A DNA stretch of 53,487 nt from assembly GCF_014534745.1 (NCBI RefSeq), contig NZ_JACVVP010000053.1, forward strand, positions 1-53,487. The letters are read 5' to 3'. Both the position numbers and the translations under genes were made by a program. Below are positions 24,393 to 32,545 of this stretch, piece by piece. Positions within the stretch are counted from its first letter, which is position 1. Each line of letters opens with the position of its first letter. The notes below the pieces were generated by a model. That model did not search any database and was not told where the DNA came from. It worked only from the letters and a program-made list of their open reading frames with translations. The DNA comes from Flammeovirga sp. EKP202 (GTDB taxonomy: Bacteria > Bacteroidota > Bacteroidia > Cytophagales > Flammeovirgaceae).

Positions 24393-26516
24393 TTAGTTGT
24401 TGACAGAAAGAACCATTAATTCAACCCTTCTATTTTTGGCCTTATTTTCTTCAGTATCATTGGCCACTGCAGGTTGTGTTTCACCATACCCTTTAGGTAC
24501 AAGTCTTGACTTTGGAATACCAAATTGCATCACGTACATAGCAACACTTTTTGCTCTGTTTTCAGACAATTTCATGTTGTATCGATCACTTCCTACATCA
24601 TCTGTATGTGCCGCCAATTCAACTGTAATATTTGGATTATCCTTCATCAGTTTTACCAAACGTTTTAACTCTCGGTAACTACTCTCAATAATTTCAGATG
24701 AATTGGATTCAAACAGAATATCTTTTAGAGGTAGCTTTGTATTCGGTTTTAATTCGGTAAGTGCTACATCGAAATTCTTCTTAGAACCAGCTTTTAATTT
24801 TGAAGAGAAGAAAGAGTAACCTCTTGGACTTCTGACCTCCACTTGATAGTTGGCCCCATCTCTTACTTCTACTTTATATTTACCATCTTCACCTTTTTCT
24901 GCTGCAATGGCAATTCTTTCGTCTGTATCAGTGTTATGAAGAATAATCATTGCTTGAAGACCTTTTGCAGTAACAGCATCTTCAATATTGAATTCCATTT
25001 CGATTTTTACAGGATCTAATTCAATTGATTTTTCAAAAGACTGGTAAAGTAAAAATCCTGTTAAGTCAAATTGGAAGGCTTGAGGTTTAAAGTTTTCTTT
25101 CGTAATTGTTACTTCATACTTATCGTTTAGAGGTAATGCTAATTGATAGGTTTTGTTCTCCTGTTTAAAAGAAACAGTACTTAGGAACTGCTGTGTAGTA
25201 AGGCTTTTTACTTTAATATCAGCTGGAATTTTATGCATGATATCTGCATCAAAAACCTCTAAATTAAGCGTTGCAGTACTAAACAATCCAAAATCCTTTT
25301 CCTCCCTAGCATAATGATCTAAACTCATTAAGTTTTCAGAGAAAATCGTTGTGGAGTAACCTTCTTTATTGACTGTGATTTCGTAATCAATACCTTCTGT
25401 CAATACCAATGCAAACTGCCCATCTTCGGCAACAGGTAATTCAAAGAGTTTTTCCGTTGTCGAACGGTCTCTTACAATAAATGAAGCTTGAACTGGAGTG
25501 TTGTTGGCAATATCGAATATTCTACCTTGAATAGTTTTGTTTTTATACTGCTTGAATTCCTCCGGAATATAGACCGTGAAAATGTCTTCTTGTCCTTTCT
25601 CTTCAGGGAATTTCTTTAATACTTTTGGATCAACAGCACCTCTGTTTAGGAAGTAAAGGTCTTCGCCAGATGCTGAAATTGAGGCATAAAGGTCAGCAGT
25701 TTTTGTATTTACAAAGTGCATATTGATAGGTTCTGACCATTCGCCATTAAAGCCTAGTTTACTCATCCATAAATCATAATCACCTTTACCACCTGCACGA
25801 ATAGAAGAAAAAATCAACGTTCTACCGTCTGAAAGTATTCTTGGTGCTTTTTCACAACCAATATTGATAGGTGCTGGCAACGCTTCTGGTTCCCCCCATT
25901 TTCCATCACTTTGTTTGTGAGATACCATAATTTCAAAACAATTGGAACCATTTTCAGTTTGTGCGGTGTCCATTCTCATAAAGTACATCTGTTGACCGTC
26001 GGCAGTAACTGATGGGAAACTTTCATGAAGTTTCGAGTTGATCGGTGCACCAATATTTTTAGGGGTACTCCATTTATCACCAATTCTTGTTGAGTAATAA
26101 ATATCTTCAGCACCAATACCATCGTCAAAGTGTGCGAAATAGTATAATGTATTACCATCATAAGAGATGGAAGGTCCACCAATTAGATCATTTTCTGAAC
26201 CATAATTATTCACACTATCAACCCCAATAGGGTCAGACCAAGTTTTACCTTCGTCTTTAGTAATTGTTTCGTAAATACCCCATTGTCTATTCTCTCCTCT
26301 ATTCGCTTGAAATATCAGTATATTACCTTCCGCATTCAAAGAAGGAGCATACTCTCTATACATTGGAGAACTAACATTGTCTGGCAATTTGATTTGTTTT
26401 TTATTCTGAGTTTGAGCTGAAGAAAAAGTACTCAGACCTAAAAGTAATGTAAGCGATAACCATATAACTTTAGTATAGCTTTTTATATACTTATATAATG
26501 GCATAGAATCGATCAT
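24393..26516 (-). CDS. PD40 (propeller) - OmpA-family outer-membrane protein
   Basis: A 707-residue envelope protein. After a signal peptide (VIWLSLTLLLGLSTFSSA) come four PD40/TolB-like blades between residues 50 and 260 (EYAPSLNAEGNILIFQANRG, GGPSISYDGNTLYYFA, FPSVTADGQQMYFM, APRILSDGRTLIFSSI). Carboxypeptidase-regulatory-like beta-sandwiches follow (near 325-400 and onwards). The C-terminal 110 residues are an OmpA peptidoglycan-binding domain with ILFESNSSEI, AAHTDDVGSDRYNMKLSENR and NRRVELMV. The architecture PD40-CRD-OmpA resembles PorE of the type IX secretion system but without the N-terminal TPRs. An alternative start is the Met at residue 5. It sits in the cluster of the caspase gene and may anchor that module to the cell wall. 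Confidence 0.85.
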   Translation of the reverse strand: MIDSMPLYKYIKSYTKVIWLSLTLLLGLSTFSSAQTQNKKQIKLPDNVSSPMYREYAPSLNAEGNILIFQANRGENRQWGIYETITKDEGKTWSDPIGVDSVNNYGSENDLIGGPSISYDGNTLYYFAHFDDGIGAEDIYYSTRIGDKWSTPKNIGAPINSKLHESFPSVTADGQQMYFMRMDTAQTENGSNCFEIMVSHKQSDGKWGEPEALPAPINIGCEKAPRILSDGRTLIFSSIRAGGKGDYDLWMSKLGFNGEWSEPINMHFVNTKTADLYASISASGEDLYFLNRGAVDPKVLKKFPEEKGQEDIFTVYIPEEFKQYKNKTIQGRIFDIANNTPVQASFIVRDRSTTEKLFELPVAEDGQFALVLTEGIDYEITVNKEGYSTTIFSENLMSLDHYAREEKDFGLFSTATLNLEVFDADIMHKIPADIKVKSLTTQQFLSTVSFKQENKTYQLALPLNDKYEVTITKENFKPQAFQFDLTGFLLYQSFEKSIELDPVKIEMEFNIEDAVTAKGLQAMIILHNTDTDERIAIAAEKGEDGKYKVEVRDGANYQVEVRSPRGYSFFSSKLKAGSKKNFDVALTELKPNTKLPLKDILFESNSSEIIESSYRELKRLVKLMKDNPNITVELAAHTDDVGSDRYNMKLSENRAKSVAMYVMQFGIPKSRLVPKGYGETQPAVANDTEENKAKNRRVELMVLSVNN

Positions 26517-26588
26517 AATTGATACTAGACGTTAAAGAAGTTGTTGTAATAGTTGTGCACTTAGCATGAAATCTAAATAGCAATCATG

Positions 26589-26596
26589 CAAATTTA
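26589..26596 (-). promoter_or_regulatory. Possible internal -7 box TAAATTTG
   Basis: In the 125-base gap between the DUF4384 gene and the PD40-OmpA gene the minus strand reads TAAATTTG, a perfect TAnnTTTG. No -33 TTG is seen at the normal distance, so activity is uncertain. It could let the last three genes be transcribed apart from the first. Confidence 0.4.
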
Positions 26597-26641
26597 TTAA
26601 TAATGTTAAAAATAGAATGACATCTATAAGCCTTATTTGAA

Positions 26642-28198
26642 TTAATTTGCAGGTAGGGTGGTGATTAATACCCTTTTTTCCGCAAATGCCACTTCATTGG
26701 CTCCCTCTATTTCACTATTCTCAATAATTATTTTTCTATTTTTTGCATTGATTGTTTCAATATCATCACTAATAAAAACGTAACCTTGTTGGTTTGTAGT
26801 ATTTAGAGGTTCAAAGTTTCCGCCTGTTTTTGCAAATGCTTGAAGCGTTTCAATTCCAAAAGGGGGATAACATTGAAACTCTTGGCTTACTTTTACCATT
26901 TGATTCACTTGATGTTGACCAATGGTATAGTTGTCCAATAGCAATACTTTTGTTCCATCTGCCATGTGATAAATAAACCTTACTTTACAAGGGCGGTTAG
27001 CTTTTACGTATAATGACATTATGTCTCCCATAGCGAAGATGGGGCTGTTATTTCCTTTATTGGTGATGACCTCTAATGATAAACCACTATTCTCAATAAC
27101 ATCACTGGAGAATTGTTGTTGTACCATCATGGCCTGCTGTAGGTTTTGAGGCTTGTAGGAGAGATTATTTAAAGCTTCAATACTGATTTTACTTTCAGAA
27201 CTACCAATAATACTTTTGGTGGCAATATCTCTTAAAATTGAGATGACTGAAAGTTGGCCTTCATTTTCCCAAATCGTACCCGTAATCACATATTTGTTAG
27301 AGGGGCTTTCAGTGTTTGTTACTTTAAACATTCCTTCAGCACTCAATGACAATTCAAGAAGTTGATTGAGTTTTCTTGAAAATTTACTACCCATCTTAGT
27401 GTCTTCAAACGTAAAGTTTTCTAATAATAAACCTTGATTAGAAACTTTGATTTGATCTGAAAGCGTTGATGAGATTTCATTTGCCAACTCATTAACAGAT
27501 GCAATTTCTCTATTGTTCAATCGAGCCATTAGCTGGGAAACCTCTGTTTCTAGCAGTAAAAACTCCTCATAATCTAATCCAACTTTATCACCTAACGTGA
27601 TGGAAACAGAATACAATTCTTCAATTTCACGGAATGTAGGTAAAACACGTCTTAATGCTTTTTTTGCTAAGGCTGAATTTCCTGCGCCTATATTGTTCTC
27701 GGCTTGCTGTTTAGTGCTTTTAATTTTTTCGATGTAAGTCGCTACTCTAGTTCTGTTACTTTGAAGTAATTCTTTGATATTGACATATGCAAAAACATAC
27801 AGAATTAATTTCTTTTCATCATAATATGTTTCCACTTTGACTCCTGAAAGACTTACATTAGAAAAAGAAGTGCTATTTTGTTTGAAGTTTTCGTAGGATG
27901 CTCCACTTGCGGAACCAATATCTAGTTTACTCACACTTTCAATTCGAACAGATACACTTTCTGCAAGCTCATTTTGTGCTAACTGTTTTAAGTTTTTCAG
28001 GTTTTCTTCCTTGAGTTCTACTGTTGTATTCTCAGCGACTTGAAATCCAACTAAAAATTTGTCTTTTGGGAAATAAGCCTCTCTGTATTCTCTTCTAATC
28101 CATGTTGGGTCTCCTTTTTTTAAGGGCGAGAAAGCAAAACTAAGTAGAGGTAATAATACACACAACGTAACATGTAACAGCTTTTTGGATGTTTGCAT
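26642..28198 (-). CDS. LPP20-like / DUF4384 secreted protein
   Basis: A 518-residue protein with a signal peptide (KLLHVTLCVLLPLLSFAFSP). Residues 30-140 match the LPP20 pattern: PTWIRREYREAYFPKDKFLV, then LKQLAQNELAESVSVRIES, the 'A..A..ELA..i.v.i' helix-strand unit. A middle helical part carries SNKYVITGTIWENEGQLSV. Residues 385-460 fit DUF4384: MGDIMSLYVKANRPCKVRFI, DGTKVLLLDNY and the QEFQCYPPFGIETLQAFA edge. DUF4384 is known to occur fused to or beside caspase-domain proteins, which supports a functional link with the caspase gene three genes downstream. It is probably periplasmic. The 125-base gap to the next gene is longer than elsewhere in the cluster. Confidence 0.8.
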   Translation of the reverse strand: MQTSKKLLHVTLCVLLPLLSFAFSPLKKGDPTWIRREYREAYFPKDKFLVGFQVAENTTVELKEENLKNLKQLAQNELAESVSVRIESVSKLDIGSASGASYENFKQNSTSFSNVSLSGVKVETYYDEKKLILYVFAYVNIKELLQSNRTRVATYIEKIKSTKQQAENNIGAGNSALAKKALRRVLPTFREIEELYSVSITLGDKVGLDYEEFLLLETEVSQLMARLNNREIASVNELANEISSTLSDQIKVSNQGLLLENFTFEDTKMGSKFSRKLNQLLELSLSAEGMFKVTNTESPSNKYVITGTIWENEGQLSVISILRDIATKSIIGSSESKISIEALNNLSYKPQNLQQAMMVQQQFSSDVIENSGLSLEVITNKGNNSPIFAMGDIMSLYVKANRPCKVRFIYHMADGTKVLLLDNYTIGQHQVNQMVKVSQEFQCYPPFGIETLQAFAKTGGNFEPLNTTNQQGYVFISDDIETINAKNRKIIIENSEIEGANEVAFAEKRVLITTLPAN

Positions 28199-28478
28199 AT
28201 AGGATGATTGTATATTGAAGTTATGAACAGTAAAAAAATCTAATTGTAAATATATGAAAACGCAATATCATATAATAATTTATAATGTTATTCTATGAAA
28301 GAACTGGATATTTATTATTGTTTTCTTTTTATTTGTTGAGCACTTTTATAAATGAATAAATTTTCATTTTATTAGATGCTATTTTACCAATAAAGAGTAG
28401 GTAAGGTTTGATCGTTCTTTTATGGAATGTAATGATCTCCTACGCGACAACACACATAAATAAACACAGTAATAATTG

Positions 28479-29369
28479 ATGAACAAGATTTCAGTAATCG
28501 GTTCGGGAACGATGGGTAACGGAATAGCCCATGTTTTTGCCCAAAATGGGTATGATGTTTCACTTGTTGACATCAACGAACAGGCACTAGACAAAGCGAT
28601 TGCCACTATTTCAAAGAACTTAGATCGCTTAATCAAAAAGGAAAAGATCACAGAAGAGGTAAAAACACAAACGTTGAATAACCTCACCACTTTTACTTCA
28701 TTAGAGGAGGGTGTTGCTGATGCTGATTTAGTAGTAGAAGCGGCTACAGAAAATGTTGAGATTAAGCTTCAAATTTTTAGAGATTTAGATCGTCTCACGA
28801 AGCCTTCCGCAATTTTAGCTTCCAACACATCTTCTATTTCCATCACAAAAATTGGAGCCGTCACACAAAGACCTGAGAAGGTCATCGGTATGCATTTTAT
28901 GAACCCTGTACCGATGATGAAGTTGGTAGAAGTAATCAATGGCTATTTAACTTCAAAAGAGGTGACAGATCAAGTGATTGAGGTTTCTAAGAAGATCCAT
29001 AAAGTACCGGTTCCTGCTAATGATTATGCAGGTTTTGTAGCGAATAGAATTTTAATGCCAATGATTAATGAGGCAATTATCTCGTTGCAAAATGGAGTAG
29101 CAGGTGTTGCTGAAATTGATACCATCATGAAATTGGGAATGGCACACCCTATGGGACCACTTCAATTAGCGGATTTTATCGGACTGGATGTTTGCTTATC
29201 CATTATGAGGGTTTTACAAGATGGGCTAGGTGATGATAAATATGCTCCATCTCCTTTGTTGGTGAATATGGTAGAAGCCGGAATCTTAGGTGTAAAATCG
29301 GGAGAAGGATTTTATGATTGGGTCAAAGGCAATAACAAAGAATTGGTGGTTAGTGCACGTTTTGAATAA
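28479..29369 (+). CDS. hbd: 3-hydroxybutyryl-CoA dehydrogenase
   Basis: A 296-residue NAD-dependent enzyme that oxidises (S)-3-hydroxyacyl-CoA in fatty-acid or butyrate metabolism. The dinucleotide fold is VIGSGTMGNGIAHVFAQNGY at residues 6-25, with the acceptor Asp in SLVDINEQ. The active-site segments are SNTSSISIT (Ser), GMHFMNPVPMMKLVEVI (His-Glu catalytic pair region) and GFVANRILMPMINEA. The C-terminal domain ends GVKSGEGFYDW. I place the start at ATG 28479, three bases inside a possible TTG. Length and motifs are standard. The gene is alone and followed by a bidirectional terminator. Confidence 0.93.
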   Translation: MNKISVIGSGTMGNGIAHVFAQNGYDVSLVDINEQALDKAIATISKNLDRLIKKEKITEEVKTQTLNNLTTFTSLEEGVADADLVVEAATENVEIKLQIFRDLDRLTKPSAILASNTSSISITKIGAVTQRPEKVIGMHFMNPVPMMKLVEVINGYLTSKEVTDQVIEVSKKIHKVPVPANDYAGFVANRILMPMINEAIISLQNGVAGVAEIDTIMKLGMAHPMGPLQLADFIGLDVCLSIMRVLQDGLGDDKYAPSPLLVNMVEAGILGVKSGEGFYDWVKGNNKELVVSARFE

Positions 29370-29415
29370 AAAGGTGTTCAAACCCTATCAAATACATCAG
29401 TCTTAAGATAAAAAA

Positions 29416-29447
29416 ATGGGGATTAATGTTCAATCATCAATCCCCAT
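29416..29447. terminator. Bidirectional intrinsic terminator
   Basis: ATGGGGATT (29416-29424) pairs with AATCCCCAT (29439-29447), flanked by an A-run on the left and a T-rich tail on the right. It ends the convergent genes hbd and the 29467 gene. Confidence 0.88.
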
Positions 29448-29466
29448 CTTTATTTAATTTTTTGAA

Positions 29467-30063
29467 TTATTGATGCTGCGTCTTTACGTAGGTATCAGCA
29501 AGCGGTCCAAGATTTAGAACATCGTAAATTTGCCATCCGGTAGGTGTTTTTCTAAACTTTACGTGTACATCATTCGTTTCGGTTGCCCCATCAAGTTGAA
29601 GAACAAAAGTAATTTCAGCTTGATTTTCTGAGATCTTTCTATCTTTCGTTCCTTTAAAATTGGCACCGTCTCCGTTTGCAATAGTCATTAGACCTAAAAC
29701 TTCAGCACTGATGCTCATTTCCGTTGGGATTTCAATCTTCCCTTGCTCAATACTGTTTCTAATTTCTTGTTTTACCATCTCAATAATAGAGGGACGCATA
29801 AAGGCAATCAATCCCGTTGCAATATCCAATTCTCCATTATTTTTTGTGGTCATGTATGCTATATATTGATCGATTACACTATTGACTACTTGATCAACGT
29901 CAACACATTCGTTGAATGTTTGTAAGTCCTTGTTATCAATTGATCTTTTTATCTTAATAAAGGTCATTTCAGGTGTATCGCTTTGAAAATAAAAGTAGGC
30001 TCCACCACCTATTAAAAGTACTACTAAAACACCTAAAAGTATTTGAACTGTTTTTTTATTCAT
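29467..30063 (-). CDS. Membrane-anchored hypothetical protein (DUF2939-like)
   Basis: A 198-residue protein with one N-terminal helix (VQILLGVLVVLLIGGGAYFY, residues 6-25) that is an anchor or uncleaved signal. The rest begins PEMTFIKIKRSIDNKDLQTF and contains FNECVDVDQVVNSVIDQYI. That pattern of a 'small helix, then D...f..yVD.d.vv.s' resembles DUF2939, a family of small proteins with no known function. The C-terminal strand pair HVKFRKTPTGWQIYDVL recalls the end of NTF2-like folds. It probably faces the periplasm. Confidence 0.7.
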   Translation of the reverse strand: MNKKTVQILLGVLVVLLIGGGAYFYFQSDTPEMTFIKIKRSIDNKDLQTFNECVDVDQVVNSVIDQYIAYMTTKNNGELDIATGLIAFMRPSIIEMVKQEIRNSIEQGKIEIPTEMSISAEVLGLMTIANGDGANFKGTKDRKISENQAEITFVLQLDGATETNDVHVKFRKTPTGWQIYDVLNLGPLADTYVKTQHQ

Positions 30064-30098
30064 TCTATTGAGATTTCATTTCTAAGCATAAATAAACA

Positions 30099-30135
30099 AA
30101 AACAGCACTTGAAATCATATTCCAAATGCTGTTTT
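30099..30135 (-). terminator. Intrinsic terminator of the acyltransferase gene
   Basis: AAAACAGCA (30099-30107) pairs with TGCTGTTTT (30127-30135). On the minus strand the stem is followed by TTTTTGTTTATTT. It lies 19 bases past the stop at 30154. Confidence 0.85.
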
Positions 30136-30153
30136 ATTCTTATTTAAGTTTTT

Positions 30154-31440
30154 TTACTTCGAAGAAAAGAGATGTAATAATCCTGCAATTGGAGTGTAGA
30201 AAAGTACAATTCCAGGGTTGTCTAACAACGTGTCTACCACTGTTTCTACGGTGATTTCTATGTCTTTATCATGATCAACTACGGGTTGAACAACCTCTAA
30301 CTGTTCTTCAGTTTTCTGAGGATAAACTCCTCCATTATTCAAGGCCGCCTTTTCTCTAGTTTTAACAAAATCGTCTTTATGTTTATTGAAAAGGATAGGC
30401 CAAAGGGCAGGGAAGAATTTAAATGTTCTACCCATATTCTTAACACTAACTTCCAAGAGATCCCATAAATCATAGGGCTTTTGTCCATAGAGATCTACAG
30501 CTTTTTGTAGCTCCACTTGCATTTGATCATGTATTGTCTCACTCAGTTGTAAAATTTCCTCTTCAGATATATCCTCAATATTCCTATTGCCAAGCATTTC
30601 ATAAGGCTTAATTCTTTTTCCTCTAACAAACGTAAGGTTGGCAGGGAAAGCAAAATAAAATAGCCAAGGTTGAATAGGGATTAATGTTGTCATAAATCCA
30701 ATAGGCAGAAACGGAATACCGAGCTTTTGCACGAAATCATTCAACAATGAAACACTATAGCTGAAAGGGTTGATAAACTCTCCATTGACAGTGGCAAATG
30801 GAATGATATCCGTCTTATATTTAATACTCATTCTCAGCGTAGAGGTGGCTAAACGCTGTAAGGTATATTTATTATTAAATCCTTTTCCAATACCAGGTAC
30901 TCCTTCAGGGTAAACCAATATATTAGAGCCATTATAATGCATGGCCGTTTCATAATTGAGCCAAGTAGCATCAATAGCTCCTAGTTTTTTCCAGAAGTTT
31001 TTGATTAGAAAAGGGTTCATGAATTGACTTCTTGATAATGCAGGAGCGGTGATAGCTCTTACACTGTTCTTCATTTCAAAATTATTTTTCTCAAATAATC
31101 CCGAAACAAAACTAATCGCATCCCATGGGAAAGCCATACCAGAATGATTGCTGGCGTATATTAATGGATGATCAGGATTATTTCGCTCTGGAATAGTATC
31201 AAAACCAACAAACTTGACTCTAAAATAGCCACTATTAATATGCTTTAATAAAACTTGAGTGATACTGTAGGCATAGCCAGCATCAAAATAATCATCAAGA
31301 ATATGTGCGTTATCCTTTATTTCCTTTGGTGCTGATTCAATGATTAGCTCCTCACTTACTGACGTTTTATTCATGTTTTTGGTGCTATTATCCAAAATGT
31401 CATTTTTTATATTTTGAAGATCAGTTTGTTGAGTGGTCAT
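30154..31440 (-). CDS. PlsC-type lysophospholipid/glycerol acyltransferase
   Basis: A 428-residue acyltransferase. The catalytic motif is YASNHSGMAFPWDAISF near 89-105, an extended His-x7-Asp as in the larger 'glycerol acyltransferase' branch; LVYPEGVPGIGKGFNNKYTL near 175-194 is the substrate-binding EG motif, and TDIIPFATVNGEFINPFSYS follows. It transfers acyl groups to lysophospholipids, glycerol lipids or a related acceptor at the inner membrane; the exact substrate is not clear. The N-terminal 50 residues are polar and the C-terminus ends in a hydrophobic NPGIVLFYTPIAGLLHLF. It is a single gene. Confidence 0.82.
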   Translation of the reverse strand: MTTQQTDLQNIKNDILDNSTKNMNKTSVSEELIIESAPKEIKDNAHILDDYFDAGYAYSITQVLLKHINSGYFRVKFVGFDTIPERNNPDHPLIYASNHSGMAFPWDAISFVSGLFEKNNFEMKNSVRAITAPALSRSQFMNPFLIKNFWKKLGAIDATWLNYETAMHYNGSNILVYPEGVPGIGKGFNNKYTLQRLATSTLRMSIKYKTDIIPFATVNGEFINPFSYSVSLLNDFVQKLGIPFLPIGFMTTLIPIQPWLFYFAFPANLTFVRGKRIKPYEMLGNRNIEDISEEEILQLSETIHDQMQVELQKAVDLYGQKPYDLWDLLEVSVKNMGRTFKFFPALWPILFNKHKDDFVKTREKAALNNGGVYPQKTEEQLEVVQPVVDHDKDIEITVETVVDTLLDNPGIVLFYTPIAGLLHLFSSK

Positions 31441-31612
31441 TTTTTGAATTATTAAAGGTCAATCAATTGGACTAGTAGTGAACAAATTTAAAGCTTTTCA
31501 TCCAATTAATTAAAAAATAATACAGAAATAATCATTCACTTATTCTGATTTTGAGTAATGTTTTGTTGTAATTCAAAATATATAATTGGAGCTGTTTTGA
31601 TTCATTAGACCT

Positions 31613-32539
31613 TTATCCTAAAAGCATTTCACCAAAATGTAAAATACTTTCCTTTAAATCGTCATGTTCCAAAGAGTGTCCGCTATTTTTGATGATATTG
31701 ATTTCAGAATGCGGAAATAAACTTTTGAGCTTCAGTGCGGATGCAGCAGGGGTTACTAGGTCATTTCTACCATGAGTGATATAGATAGGGAAATCAAAAT
31801 CTACATTTTCCAATAGGTGTTCTACTTCTTGTCCATTGATTAACAAAGGGACATTAAGGAAATAATGGTTTTCAATTTTAGCACAAGCAATGGCTTGAGA
31901 GGAGGCTTGCCATTGATTGAAATCTTCAAAAACAGGATCAGGATGTTCAGAGGTAAATGCTTCCCATAACAGCCATTTTGTAGCATATTGTTTGACAAGT
32001 TCTGGTACTTTGAGTTTTTTTTCAAAATCAGAAAACAATGCTTGAGGAGAATGGGTAGGGGAATTATCAAACAGCTTGGAAAAGATGTCGGAATACATAA
32101 CAGGAGCGGTGTCTTTATACAGCCAATTGATCTCTTGTTGATTGCAAAAAAAAATGCCCCATAAGTTCAGTCCTCTGACTTGCTGAGGGTGAAAATAGGA
32201 ATAAGCTAATGCTAAAGTTGAGCCCCAGCTTCCTCCAAAAATATACCATGAAGAAATATGCAGATGTTGCCTGATTTGTTCAATGTCTTTGACTAAAAAT
32301 TCAATACTATTGTTTTTAAGACTTCCTAAGGGCTTGCTTTTTCCTGCACCTCTTTGATCTATGCCGATAAGTCTAATATTCTGTAAAGAAGGGAGTAGTA
32401 AATGATAGTCAGTGTCTAACCCAGCACCGGGACCTCCGTGCAAATACAAAACAGGCATCCCCATAGGATGCCCACTTTGTTCAAAATATATAGAATGACC
32501 GTCTTCGGTTTCATAATAACCTACATCGTAAGGATTCAT
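31613..32539 (-). CDS. pip: Proline iminopeptidase (S33 alpha/beta hydrolase)
   Basis: A 308-residue cytoplasmic peptidase that removes N-terminal proline from peptides. The oxyanion segment is LYLHGGPGAGLDT (32-44), followed by IDQRGAGKSKP. The nucleophile is Ser104 in GGSWGSTLALAY, with Asp260 in THGRNDLVTP and His288 in NSGHSLEHD, so the triad is complete. The motif set HGGPG plus DQRG plus GGSWGS is that of prolyl aminopeptidases; other S33 enzymes share it in part. The gene starts 6 bases after the stop of the ABC-F gene and is co-transcribed with it. Confidence 0.87.
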   Translation of the reverse strand: MNPYDVGYYETEDGHSIYFEQSGHPMGMPVLYLHGGPGAGLDTDYHLLLPSLQNIRLIGIDQRGAGKSKPLGSLKNNSIEFLVKDIEQIRQHLHISSWYIFGGSWGSTLALAYSYFHPQQVRGLNLWGIFFCNQQEINWLYKDTAPVMYSDIFSKLFDNSPTHSPQALFSDFEKKLKVPELVKQYATKWLLWEAFTSEHPDPVFEDFNQWQASSQAIACAKIENHYFLNVPLLINGQEVEHLLENVDFDFPIYITHGRNDLVTPAASALKLKSLFPHSEINIIKNSGHSLEHDDLKESILHFGEMLLG

Positions 32540-32545
32540 TGGGTA

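Noticed and set aside
24393-28198. Calling the caspase cluster a type IX secretion or gliding locus.
   Set aside because: Only the PD40-OmpA protein resembles a T9SS part; no PorK-N, SprA or C-terminal T9SS sorting domain was recognised here.
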